Shown here piece after piece: positions 21,147-32,370 of a stretch of 64,000 nucleotides of DNA. Origin of the DNA: Takakia lepidozioides (taxonomy: Eukaryota > Streptophyta > Takakiopsida > Takakiales > Takakiaceae); contig CM060732.1 of NCBI GenBank assembly GCA_030704615.1, positions 48,715,053 to 48,779,052 on the forward strand. The letters are read 5' to 3'. The notes under the pieces were generated by a model, which saw only the letters and a list, made by a program, of their open reading frames with translations, had not been told where the DNA came from and ran no database searches. The translations under genes were made by a program, and so were the position numbers. How positions within the stretch are numbered: the stretch's first letter is position 1; the number at the start of each line of letters is the position of its first letter.

Positions 21147-24100
21147 ATGGGTGCTGGCTTTCCGCAGTTGGCCTCTCCAACAAAAAGGGCCCACCCGCTC
21201 TCAGAGCTGCGAAGGGTGCTGCTGCAGGAAAGGCTGGTTTGGGTGTGGCTGGTTGCTGCCCTGCTCCCTTTTGCAGTCATACGTGCGTACATGTTCTACG
21301 GGAGTGGAGATTTCCCCCATGACACGATGGAAGCTCTACGGTCACTTCAAGCGATTCCAGGGCGATTGTCCCACGGCAGGTTGCCCCTACCCACCATGGT
21401 ACGAAGCATATGCTTCCTCCTCATCACTCTCTTTGGGCTTCTGTTGGAACCAACACACGCAAACACACACTCTGTCTCTCTGTCTCTCAACACTCTCTGC
21501 ATTGTCCTTTTCTGTGGGAGAGTTTTTAGCCATCTTACTATTGCAAGCACAGATTATTCTCTCTTTCTCTATTCTGCACCTTAGAGAATCTTGGGAAGTT
21601 CAAGCGCAGTTTCTTGGGGACCCCACTATTTTCTCCTTTTATTATTCTATATCACACGGTTTTCCATGCACTTTATAAAGTTTCTTCCTGACTTTCTTTC
21701 GTTTCTTTGCTAGTTGCACGCGCCTACGGACCATAATTCCTTCTTCTCATCAAGCTGAATGATGGTGATAGTTCTGTAGGATCTTCTATGTATTGGTATC
21801 CCGTCTGGATCTGAAAGGTGACTGGAGGCCTTGCTGCAATGCCAAGCAGGTAGAGCTGAAATGGTATCCAATCACGATTGTTTGAATCTCACATTCGATG
21901 AGAGGGTAGAAAGCATGGTAACAAAAGTACCTTAACGCCTGATGAGACACATATGGAATTTATGCACTCTCTTTGTACATTGTACTACTTGGTTTATCCT
22001 TGAGTAGCATAGACGCTTGGTCATTGTGCTTTTCATGGAGCTGCCTGCAGTTTGAAAAAACAGGAGTGACATGTTTCACACAGCTGTGTGAATCTCTTCT
22101 TCAGCTTAAGTCAGCACCAGTCATGTCACACCACAAACCCAGGAAAGTTATTTTAGTTTGAATAAATATGGTTTCGACGTGCAGGCAAATAGCGCATCTC
22201 TTTCAAACTCCAGAAGCATGGAGAAGCAGGGAATACCCACTTCTCTGGCCAATTCCACGGGCATGGATGCACACATAGACAACTCTTCGCTTTCCAACTC
22301 TAAGACCATCGAAGAGTTTGAGACTGGCACTTCCCCCAAAGGCAAAGAAGTACAAAATGCCATCCGTGGAGAAGTCATCAATGGCATCAATAACAAGGGC
22401 AGCATAGAGGAGCCAAAGTTCAACAATGTAGACGATACCAAGGATGGTTACCAAGGGAGAGGGGGAGGGAAGAATACAACCTCTGGAGATGTAACCAGCA
22501 GCAACAACGAGAAAGTAATTGACACTCAAGCGGTTACAAGCCACACAAACTCCACCACCTCGGTAGCTGCAGGTAAACACTAACCTATCAGTATCTTTGT
22601 ACGATTCTCCAGGTGTGGCTCTGTCCTTGTCCATCGTCTCAAAACAAGAGTGTCAGTGGTAGATTTGGAGGTGGATCTCAGAATGGACATGTTGTCCTAC
22701 AAGTCTACCTACTCATCACTGGGGGTGGGTTTCCTGGCTGCAGTCAGCCCATCTGGAGTACAAGTGCAGTGATGCCCAGTGACATTGAATTAATTAATGC
22801 TCTCAGGTTTAATGGATCAGAAAGGTGCTCGCTTACGTAGTGTTGTTGCATGTGTCAGCTCATCAGCCATGATGAACATGACTTGTGGCTTGCACTGAAA
22901 AGGATCTAGGAGGTTTGGTGTCTAAAGGTTATCCATGCATGCCTATGGATAATCTACTTAGCTGGTGACAAAAACTTTGTGTCAGGTTTCTACGTCCAGG
23001 GCAACTGCTGCTAGTTTTTGTAGATGGTCATGTAGTCTGTGTAGCACAAGCTCTCACAGAACAACCCAACTAGGTGGCCGTGGGGGCTAAGCCGCAACAA
23101 GGGTGTTTGGGATGTTGGGGAGGAGGTCGAAAACTGAAATGGAAGGGGTGCATTCAACTTATGAGGTCTTTAAGAATAGGTTTCAGTACAACCATTATTT
23201 GAAATGAGATGTCAGCTTCTGCGATCTGAACTATTGGGTACTTGGAAGGACTTCCATTGTCTTTATAATGAGTTCGTGTGCCACATGGAAGTTTTCTGCT
23301 TGAGTCTTGAACAGTGGACGAGTGCCTGATGGCCAGGCTTCCTTTAAGCATGATCACGATGTGTTGATACCCTTTGCTAGAGGAAGATAGGAATGGATAG
23401 GGAAGGAAAGGAGTTTTTATAATGTCAATGGCATTTAAATGAAACAGAACATGTGGGGTGCGCATACATGCAACGTCATGAGCTCCAATCTTCGACACGA
23501 ACCCTGCTTCATTCTAACAATGTCTTCGATTTGTAACATTCCTCAGTTTAATCATTTAACTTTTCGCCTGTAACTGGGGTGTCTTATCTCAGGAACATGC
23601 AATCTGTCAGAAGGGACCTGGGTGCCTGACTCCCGACCCCCTCCCTACACAAATGAGACCTGCTTGTCCCTTCAAGGTCATCAAAATTGCATGAAGAATG
23701 GACGGCCTGATAGTGGCTATTTGTATTGGAAGTGGAAACCAAAGGATTGTGAGCTACCTCAGATCAATGACATGGGCTTTTTGGAGTCAATGAGAGGCAA
23801 AACAATGGCATTTGTTGGGGACTCCATTGCACGTAACCAGTTTCAATCATTGCTGTGTGCTTGGACCCAGGTATATATTCTCATGCTTTTTTTTGCCTCT
23901 CTCTCTCTCTCTCCTCCCTCCAACTGGGGTGGGGTCTATTCTATAAGGCCATGACAATCTGAGTCTAATGCCCTGCTTTCTACTCAGCTGCCTGTCTGGC
24001 ACAGTTAAGTCTACCCTGCTTGGATTGGGAACTACAGGAAAAATGAAAGTGAAGAACAGTTCTTCCTTCACTGGACTACCTTAGTGAGGGGCTCACAGAC

Positions 24101-26046
24101 ATGGGAGGGAGAGAAAGAGGAAATGACGTTGGGCGTAAGACGTTGTTTGCCGTAGCCTTGTGGCCATTGACCCCGCGCCCAGTTTGAGCGGGAACAAAAG
24201 GGACAGAACCTACCTCTGTCAGGGGCTGACGTTGGTAGTGTGACTTACCATCATATATAGAATTAATCCGGGTTTTCCAGATATCCTCTAGAAATCCCTT
24301 CACACAAGCATCAATCTGCTGTGTGTGATTTGCCCAAAAACTAGGCCTCAGGAGGGCCTGGGCTTTTGGCTCAGCCTCGAGACTTTCAAAGTTGTTAAAC
24401 AGGGGTACAGGCACAATTCCCTTGATAGAATTGAAGAGAGCGTCTCTTTGGTGAGAGAACCCCGGACAGTGAGAGAGAAAGTAAGAGACTTTATGATTAC
24501 AACAGAAAGCTCAAAGAGCTTATGAGAGAGATAGAATGAGAAAGACGGGATCTTTCTAACTTACGGGAAAAGCCCAAGCCCAAAGAGCTTTTGTGACAAC
24601 AATGTGCCTTGACAGCCATAAGAGAAATGAAATGGAATGGTACTTTACAATGTCTGTGGGAAGCTCAAAGAGCTTATGGGACAAGAGGAAGAAAGAAACA
24701 AAGAAAGAGAGAGGGGCCACAAACAGCCCAATAGCAACTAAAGCTCAAGGGATTGTCGAAGAGTTAATGCTTCATGCATGTAAGCTGCCAAGCATTTCTG
24801 ATCCCCGTAATGTAAGTCTTTTGTGAGAGATTGGGTATCCCGGAAGAATCTCCCACGGATCTCATAGCATAAAGGGTGCTCCCTCTTGTTCTTCCCAAAC
24901 TGGGCGCAGGGTCTATCGCCACAGGGCTATGGCAAACATCTTTATGAGTACATTCTCTCTCACACATGGCCCCTCCTCGTGTCTTCTGTGTAGTATATAT
25001 TCTTTTCTTTTCCCTTGAGCGAAATAGTTTATGGTTGGGGCCCCTCTCTCTTTTTTGTTTCATGGTTTCTCTTGTCCCATAAGCTCTTTGAGCTTTCCAT
25101 GGATGTAACAAAGTATCATTTCATTTCATTTCATTCCTTTCTTTGACTGATACAGACAACTCAACCTGCGAGTCCATGCAATAGTAGAGTCATCAACCTA
25201 GTCTTGGGGACATTCGCAATCATTTCCAGTGCAGACTTTTGAGCCTAATGAGTTGGCCAATGTTAGGTGGATCATCCTACCCACATCTTTCACACTGACG
25301 ACGACAGGTTCAATCGATGGCTATTCCCATCGTATTCCTTTACACTCGGCATATACTGGTCTCCATACCTTGTAAAACAAACTGACAAGGAAATGGTGGT
25401 CAACAATATCACTCAATCCGTTCCACAGGTGGACCTAGGTGTCCTGGACGACTACTGGGTGAGAGAGATGGCGAATGTCGATGTGCTAGTTATCTCGACT
25501 GGGCAATGGTACTTCAAAACAGTAGTTTACCTGGATCAAGGGAATGTAACAGGCTGCCACTATTGCCCAGGTGTAGATTTGAAAGAAGTGGGATACTCTA
25601 CTGCTTACAGGAAAGCTCTGCAGACAGTTCTGAAGGGGGTTTTAACACTACCTGGATACAGGGGGGTTACGCTTCTAAGAACATTTGCACCTGACCATTT
25701 TGAGAAAGGGAGGTGGAATGACGGGGGTTCATGTCCCCGCACTGTTCCGGGAGGCGTGCCTTTATCAGATGTGAATAAGCTTATGCATGACGTTGAAGTT
25801 GAGGTGTTCAGGAATTTCACTAAGGATGTTGGCCCAGGCATTGCTGCCCGGTTCAAGCTTGTCGACACAACCAATCTGGCAAACCTTCGGCCCGACGGAC
25901 ATCCAGGGCCATACCGATCTTACCAACCCTTCTCAAAGGAGTTTGTGGGACCCCTTCAAATGGACTGCCTTCATTGGTGCCTTCCAGGCCCAATAGATGC
26001 GTGGAATGAAGTCACCTTGGAAACCTGGCGGCAAGCATTACAGTAA
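21147..26046 (+). CDS. TBL: TBL/PMR5-family wall polysaccharide O-acetyltransferase, 4 exons, 565 aa
   Basis: Exons are 21147-21398, 22185-22572, 23593-23870 and 25267-26046; phases fit at every junction. The N-terminus is cytosolic with one signal-anchor (about residues 30-50, VWVWLVAALLPFAVIRAYMF), typical of Golgi type II proteins. Exon 2 is a Ser/Asn-rich lumenal linker with possible N-glycosylation sites. Exon 3 begins the TBL domain (GTCNLSEGTWVPD, then NGRPDSGYLYWKWKP) and holds the GDS motif FVGDSIARNQ with catalytic Ser near 291. Exon 4 ends the PC-esterase/DUF231 region with the DxxH motif in DCLHWCLPGP (D539, H542). Members transfer acetyl groups to xylan, mannan, xyloglucan or pectin in the Golgi; which one is not deducible here. 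The donor ATG|GTACG of exon 1 is weak, so that end is less certain. The upstream ATG-less extension lies in SCAMP-derived DNA. Confidence 0.92.
24111..25100. repeat. Foldback-type repeat inside TBL intron 3
   Basis: A motif on the minus strand at about 24131-24195 (CTGGGCGCGGGGTCAATGGC followed by CACAAGGCTACGGCAAAC) recurs on the plus strand at about 24895-24945 and again near 27735-27775. AAGCTCAAAGAGCTTATG occurs at about 24508 and 24660, with its reverse complement at about 25078. The whole therefore has inverted ends with GA-rich internal sequence, as in a non-autonomous foldback element. Confidence 0.6.
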
Positions 26047-27719
26047 GGAGGCCAGAGCGTTTGTTTGAGTCGAGCTGGGTAGCTGCCTTACACAATCACA
26101 TAACAGCAAGCTCAACAGTGTTGGAGAAGGATGCTCCCTTTGAACTGTTGAAGAAATCGAAGGTTTTCTCCTCTCCTCTTAGTTGGTCACTGTACTACTA
26201 CAGTAACACAACGACTTATTCACATCTTTCCCTCCAGTGAGGTGGAGGCACAGGCTAGGCTGACATAGCCATGAATGCAGCTCCCACCTCAAGTGTATCT
26301 TGCCAATGGGCGTATGCATGGATACCAGCTTTTAGGGAGGCCCTCTAATGAAGCCATTCGACTTGCAAGCATTGGATCTGGTAAAGCTGTTTCCATTGTG
26401 AGACCTCCCAAAAGAGTTGAGGCGCTCTAAAAGCTTGCCAGCAAACTGGCATTGTATTGTGATTAGGACAAATAATTGTAGTGCTCATTGAGATCACTAC
26501 AAAGCCCTTCATTAAGATGCTCACATTTTGAGCAACGAGATTGTACAGTACCTGTAACTGTGAGGAATGGACAGGAGCATGGACCCGTGAACCCAATCAC
26601 TGGGCTCCAGCACTTCATCTGGTATTTATTCATCTCTTTCCAGCCTAAGCTTGGAACTGTCTTCAAGGGCTGTTGCTGCATCTGGGAAGAGTCTTGGTCG
26701 CTGGAGTGCAGGATTGGATCTCTACATGTGCCTAAGAGCTGGCTGATCTCGGATCTAGCTTGTATGGATTCAATTACTGGAGGTTGCATTGTCAACAGCA
26801 CTTGTGTAATAGTTTTGACTACCTTTGTGCACACTTCGAAAACTATCTACAAAAATAGTCTTCTCTTACACTGGCAACTTTTGCAGACACTCCAGCAAAA
26901 TTGCAGAACTGACTACGTAGGCGATTGATCGCAACCTTGTGACAGCTACAGTACCACAGTTCTTTCTTTCTCCCAACATAAAGCTTCATTGTCAACTATC
27001 AGCTCCACTTGGTGATGACTCTCAATAGAGCTTCTCTCTCTTTCTCACTCTCCCACTCTTGGCATTACACTGAAATTTAAACTCAGGGCAGAAGCCTACC
27101 TTTGAACAGCATACAGAAGCAAAGAGGAAAGGGGCCCTTTTGGGGCTTAGTTATTGGGCAAACCACACAGCAGGTTGTAAAGCCCCGTACTTGCCTACGC
27201 TTGGAAATAACCCGTTTCATCTAAACGGCGATACACATCCATAGTATAATTTTTTGGCGTATAAAGCCGTTAATCCGTTACAATGATGTCTAGGTTAGGG
27301 TTAGTTTAGGCCGGTGGCTTGATCCTGACCCCTCATCAGATCTTAAGGCTTAAAGGCGGCGTTGTGGGCTATGGCCTATGATACCTCGCCACGCGGCAGG
27401 CCACCATGGTTAGGGCTTTTGTATAAAGACGGCGCCCTGACACAAGGTCAGGGCGGTGTATTCAGGTGTTAGTGTATATGTGATTTGGGTGTACAAACTT
27501 GGATGAGAGCTCCTGTGTGTGTCAGATCGCTCACTTGATCCTCCTCTCGCGCATTGCCTGCTCTTTCACTTGTCCCCCTTGTTGTGCAAACACGTTTCTT
27601 GAGAGGAAGGGAGTATATGCTTCAGGCTCGTTTTGAGGCTTCACAAGGTTGATGCTTGTGTAAAGGGATTTCTAAAGCATATCTGGAATACCAGGATCAA
27701 TTGTTTATTGCAAGTTAAG
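26047..27719. other. Downstream region of TBL, no further gene seen
   Basis: The 3' UTR of TBL probably lies in the first few hundred bases. Open frames up to 146 codons on both strands lack motifs and splice context. Confidence 0.5.
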
Positions 27720-27965
27720 TCTGTCCATTTGTGATTGGGCGTGGAGTCAATGGCCACACGGCTACGACAGACGTCTTTTCTCTCTCGGAAGTCTCGTCTC
27801 TCTCGCTGCGAGCAGCACAAACATGGACTAGCGGAGCCGAGCTGCGCGGCGATAGCGGGGGCGAGTCAGGGGCAAGGGGTGTGCGCGAGGAGGGGCTGCC
27901 TCGCCACAGAACCGGGAGTTGGTATCGCGTGAGCACAGCGGTGAGCATGCTCACGTGAGCACAAC
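27720..27965 (+). repeat. Third copy of the TBL-intron repeat motif, followed by GTGAGCA subrepeats
   Basis: GGGCGTGGAGTCAATGGCCA followed by CACGGCTACGACAGACGTC at about 27738-27775 matches the two copies in TBL intron 3. The same CT-rich flank follows. At 27925-27960 GCGTGAGCACAGCGGTGAGC resembles the termini of the 31037 transposon. Confidence 0.5.
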
Positions 27966-28477
27966 CCACAGTCATGGGAGTTATATGTTTTCATAATGGA
28001 ATAAAATCATAAGCGGATATAGAGGACTAGTGTATTTATATGATACATCTGCACCAATCCAGTGAGGCGAAACCTTCAATAGTGTAGCTAGAAACCCTAA
28101 ACCTATAGCGGCGGCGGCGAGTTTCGCATTGAGAAATACTTGGTGATATGGGCACAGACCTAAGCAGCGGTGGGGTTTCGCATTGAGGAAAGGGAGCCTT
28201 ATAAGAAAAAATATCGCAACAATTCCATGCAACGAAAACAAAATAGTTGCAGTTGATACAAAATACAATTCTAATACTATTGAAATGTGATGCTAAATAG
28301 AACTTGAAAAATGTATTCGTTCCCTCCTCCGAAAATAACACCAAACACACAATAAGTAGAAAATATAGTGATATTGATTGAAATGATTTACAAGACAATA
28401 TAGACAGAATAACAAGATGATACTTTCGCTTACTGAAATTTCCTTTAGGAACGAAGTTAACATGTACATCTGTCATT
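27966..28477. other. AT-rich non-coding stretch
   Basis: A small direct repeat of TTTCGCATTGAG (about 28121 and 28178) is present. Nothing coding was seen. Confidence 0.5.
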
Positions 28478-30393
28478 TAGATCATCAATAAAACCTCAAC
28501 ATTCGAAATCACTCGCGGGAGTACCTATCTTATTTGTGAAGAAGAAGGACGGATCGTTACGCATGTGTGTGGACTATCGTGGGCTCAACAAAGTCACTAT
28601 AAAAAATCGTTACCCACTACCGCTAATTTTCGGACTCCTCGAACAATTTGGACGAGCAAATTTTTTCACAAAGATCGACTTGAGAGGAGCTTATAACCTT
28701 ATACGAATAAAAGAAGGAGACGAATGGAAGACTGCTTTTCGCTCAAGGTATGGAACCCCAGTTCAAGGTCGGAGATCGTGTGTGGCTTCTTCGACGGAAA
28801 ATAAAAACCTCGCGACCATCAAAGAAGTTGGATTATCAACGCCTGGGCCCATTCAAAATTAATCGACAAATAAATCCGGTCAGCTTTCGGCTTAAACTCC
28901 CACGAAGTATGCGCATCCATCTAGTCTTTTATGTTTCATTATTAAAGTTGTATCATCCATCGAATATTCCAGGGAGAGTCTCCGTACCACCTCCATCAAT
29001 CGAAGTCAATCATGAAATTGAGTATGAAGTCGACGAAGTTCTAGTCTCTCGCATCAAGTATAAACGTCTTGAGTATTTCGTACATTGGAAAGACTACGAC
29101 ATCAACGAACGAACGAACGAACGTGGGAACCTTCATCCAACCTCGCCAATGCATCTGACAAAGTCCAAGAGTTTTATCAACGATATCCAGCTAAGCCCTG
29201 AGCTACACGTCAATAAGACGTCACAACGATGATGTCAGTCAAGTTAGCTTCAAGATGAAGACTCCACATTCGATGTACGTGATACACGCTAAGGAGGGAG
29301 GAGCACCATACATCAGTATATATAGCTACACTTCCAGCACTCTTGCATCTTGTATTGGCAGTATGGAGTCACATAAACCAGATACATTGGAGTTGTCACT
29401 TACCCAGCTACCAGATCAGCCGTTCCGACTCTCATGACCTTCAACATCACGCCGATGCTCTCGAGACGATGGGCCACCAATGTGACGCGTACTTCCTCGT
29501 CTAAACCCCGTACGACGACAAGTGGAGCCTACTCGAAGCCTGATAATTCTGTTGGAGGTTGAGGCTTCGGACCCAGAGGGCAACGAAATCATGTTTGAAG
29601 GCAGCTTCGAATATCAGAATGCTCAAATCATTGCGTGGTCCCAAATTCAAGGTGTTGGACACTATCGATGGTTGCATGGACCTATAAATCATTTGAGTCA
29701 AGAACGAAGAGCCGAATACTTGGCAAGTACCATTCGCCGGATTTTGGATTTTTTCCAACTCTAAGCAAATCCAAGATTTTACCGCTCCTCGAAGAACTTG
29801 GCGCTAGAGGAGGGGGTGATGTCATGGACATAGCCCAGATGAACTTACCAGGAGTAAATACCAGAAGTTACCATGACTTACCGTGATTTATCATGATCTA
29901 CTACCATTACTTACCAAGTTTCCGGGAGTTTACCAAATTACCAAGAGTAACTTGGGAAACTGCTCAGTAAGCTGTTTTTGGAGGAAACTTCTCCATCAAG
30001 ATACCTCATTTGTTTAAGCCAGCAAGGAACCTCCATAGGGGAAGCTTCTTAGGGAAGCTTCTTAGTAGCCAGTATATATAGGAGGCGAGACTGGACATTC
30101 TTCAGTCTCGCCAACACCAGTTCAAGCTACTCTTGTTTCCAGTTCCCAATACTCCAGTCCAGTTCCCAGTATTCTAGCCCAGTTTCCAGTATCTGGTACT
30201 CTAGTCTAGTTTCCAGCATTCCAGTATTCAAGTCGTGTTCCAATATCTTGTACTCTTGCTCATTGTTATAAAGATCGTCTTGATTCCTATTTACTCATCA
30301 TGCATTCGGCCACGCCGACCTTGACTTCTTGTCTAGCCTTGTACATCTAGTTTTATCTCTTGTTTGTGTTCAATCATGTTCTCGTTCTTGACA
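28478..30393 (+). mobile_element. 5'-truncated, internally deleted Ty3 chromovirus with 3' LTR
   Basis: A reverse transcriptase start ([19 protein letters not shown] to GDEWKTAF, 28530-28748) is joined directly at about 28752, over a short TATGG, to the integrase C-terminus ([13 protein letters not shown]) and a chromodomain (EYEVDEVLVSRI, YFVHWKDYDINERT, to about 29110). The rest of reverse transcriptase, RNase H and the integrase core are deleted. A run of ACGA units (29105-29125) shifts the chromodomain frame near its end. A further coding remnant lies at 29522-29764. A polypurine tract (29806-29816) precedes the LTR. The chromodomain class targets integration to heterochromatin marks; this copy is dead. 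Confidence 0.88.
29817..30393 (+). repeat. 3' LTR of the chromovirus
   Basis: It begins TGATGTCATGG directly after the purine tract and probably ends TTCTTGACA at 30393 (TG...CA). A TATA box (AGTATATATAGG) lies at 30071-30082, as in an LTR promoter. Short CCAGT-type subrepeats occupy 30120-30240. The 3' boundary is approximate because no 5' LTR is present for comparison. Confidence 0.65.
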
Positions 30394-30759
30394 GGCCCAC
30401 TCAATGAGATTTTTCCCTTAACAACTGAAATCTGACGATTATTCGTTCTTAAAAAAATGTCATTACGTGTGCACATGACACCTCATTCTATCCTAGACAT
30501 ACTCACAACTGCTATGTCTACGACATACATATGACTCTTAGTCACATGTGAACAATGACATGTCATCGCATTGTAGACATACAATCAACTGTAAGTCGTA
30601 AGTCCCATCTTTGTCACCATGGTCAATTACAGTTGACCTTCGAGGACCAGTCATGGAGTTAGGTGTGAATGCGGATAATATTTTATCCATTTTCAATTTC
30701 TTCCATGATTATGTAGTCATGCATTTAGTCATATCTACCACAGCTAAGGAAAAGCCCCA
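30394..30759. other. Short non-coding stretch between chromovirus and LINE
   Basis: Nothing recognisable. Confidence 0.5.
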
Positions 30760-31771
30760 ATCATAAAATGGCATTTCTGTTGTAGTGTTTGGTTCATCAA
30801 ACATCCCCTTGAGGGGTTGCAATTTGATCCTGGCGAGTAGAATTGGATGGACAGCTCTAAATCCCATTTCTTTGCATACACGGTAAAAAAAAAGATATTC
30901 TCTGCTCTTGCCCTCTCCTGTTCTTTACCATGAGTAAATGACAACACAAATGGAGGACACGCTCGTTGAGTGGCAATGAATGGGACTCGGGTCTCAAAGG
31001 ACATACGGAGGAAAGACCAAACAACCAAGGTCTCAGTTGGGGATTGCTATTCCGTGAGCAGAAAATTCCATGAGCAAAAATCTGCTCACCTATAACCGTG
31101 GACACCTATTCGGCTTAGAAGACCTATTAATGCGCAGAGTGGCCCGTATTACATGCATACCCACAAGCTCGGTTATGGATGAATGAGGGATGAATGGCGG
31201 ATGAATGTTTGTAGGACGAATGAGACATGGATGAATGTAATAAATGTATGAATGGAATAATACAAAGCAGTTTTTTAGTACTGAATTGCCAAATCCCCGA
31301 GCTCCAGAACTCTGCTAGTCTTGCTTGCAAAATCAATTCTAAAAGTGCCGTTTATATGTTCAGCATTGCCAACAAGGAATTCACATTGTTTTTATGACGT
31401 GAGGAGGGTTGAGGTTGTCTTTTTCCCAAGTATCCAAGGTTGAGAGAGGGCTTACACCCAATTCCAAAGAAGGTACAGAAGTAAATTGGTGCTTTATAAA
31501 GAAACGTTTCAAAACAAATGATTCATTCCGACAACAAAGATCCACTGCTACAGGAGTTAATGTCCAAAACAAAGGCTGAACTGTCTATGAAGACACTAGC
31601 CCTAATCTGCACAAAACCACCTCTGTCGTAAAGCACAGGAGGGGGAGATGAGAGGAGACTAAATCGTCCGCTGCCGCCTCTGCATAACATGACAACTCAA
31701 AATCTGTTTGCAAGTTTTTAAAAAAAAAACAAAATAAAAAAATCCGATTATTTATTTATTTTTCCCCGAAT

Positions 31772-31813
31772 GTGCCAGATTAAGGTGGCGTTGACGCCAG
31801 CTTAATCTGGCAC
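31772..31813. repeat. 42-bp near-perfect palindrome
   Basis: GTGCCAGATTAAG at the left end is mirrored by CTTAATCTGGCAC at the right, with GTGGCGT/ACGCCA pairing inside. It is the first of several GCCAGATTAAGGTGGCGTTG units in the transposon. Confidence 0.8.
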
Positions 31814-31830
31814 CTTAATTGTTTTGTTTT

Positions 31831-32370
31831 TTTCCGAATGTGTCAGATTAAGGTGGCGTTGATGACACCTTAATCTGGCTGGTCTTCTGGTGTGCTATTT
31901 GGGATGAATGACATCTACAAATTGCTCGGACTACATAACTTATGATTCGTTGTCATGTCCTTCTTCCAGGTGACCAGAAATCTATGCTGAGTAAACGCCA
32001 AGTTTTTTTCTTGCAAAGCATGGGTTGGGTTTTTTTGCAAGTTTTACATCAAAAAAAAAAAAAATCCGTTTTTTTTTTTGTTTCTGAATGCGCCAGATTA
32101 AGGTGGCGTTGACGACACCTTTAGTCTGGCTGGTCTTCTGGTGTGCTATTTGGGGTGAATGACATCTACAAATTGCTCGGACTACATAACTTATGATTCG
32201 TTGTCATGTCCTTTTTCCAGGTGACCAGAAATTCATGCTGGGTAAACGCTAGGTCTTTTGTTTGCAAAGCAGGGGTTCGGTTCATTTGTAAGTTTTTCAA
32301 AAAAATAAAAAATAAAAAAAATCCGTATTTTCTTTTTTCTTTTTTCTCGAATGTGCCAGATTAAGGTGGT
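31831..32370. repeat. Tandem repeat of about 250 bp, two copies plus a partial third
   Basis: CAGATTAAGGTGGCGTTGA at 31843 and 32093 start two near-identical copies that share CATCTACAAATTGCTCGGAC and TTCCAGGTGACCAGAAAT; a third start is at about 32354. T- and A-runs vary between copies. Confidence 0.85.

Noticed and set aside
24076-24414. 112-codon minus-strand frame in TBL intron 3
   Set aside because: It overlaps the inverted repeat element and has no recognisable domain.
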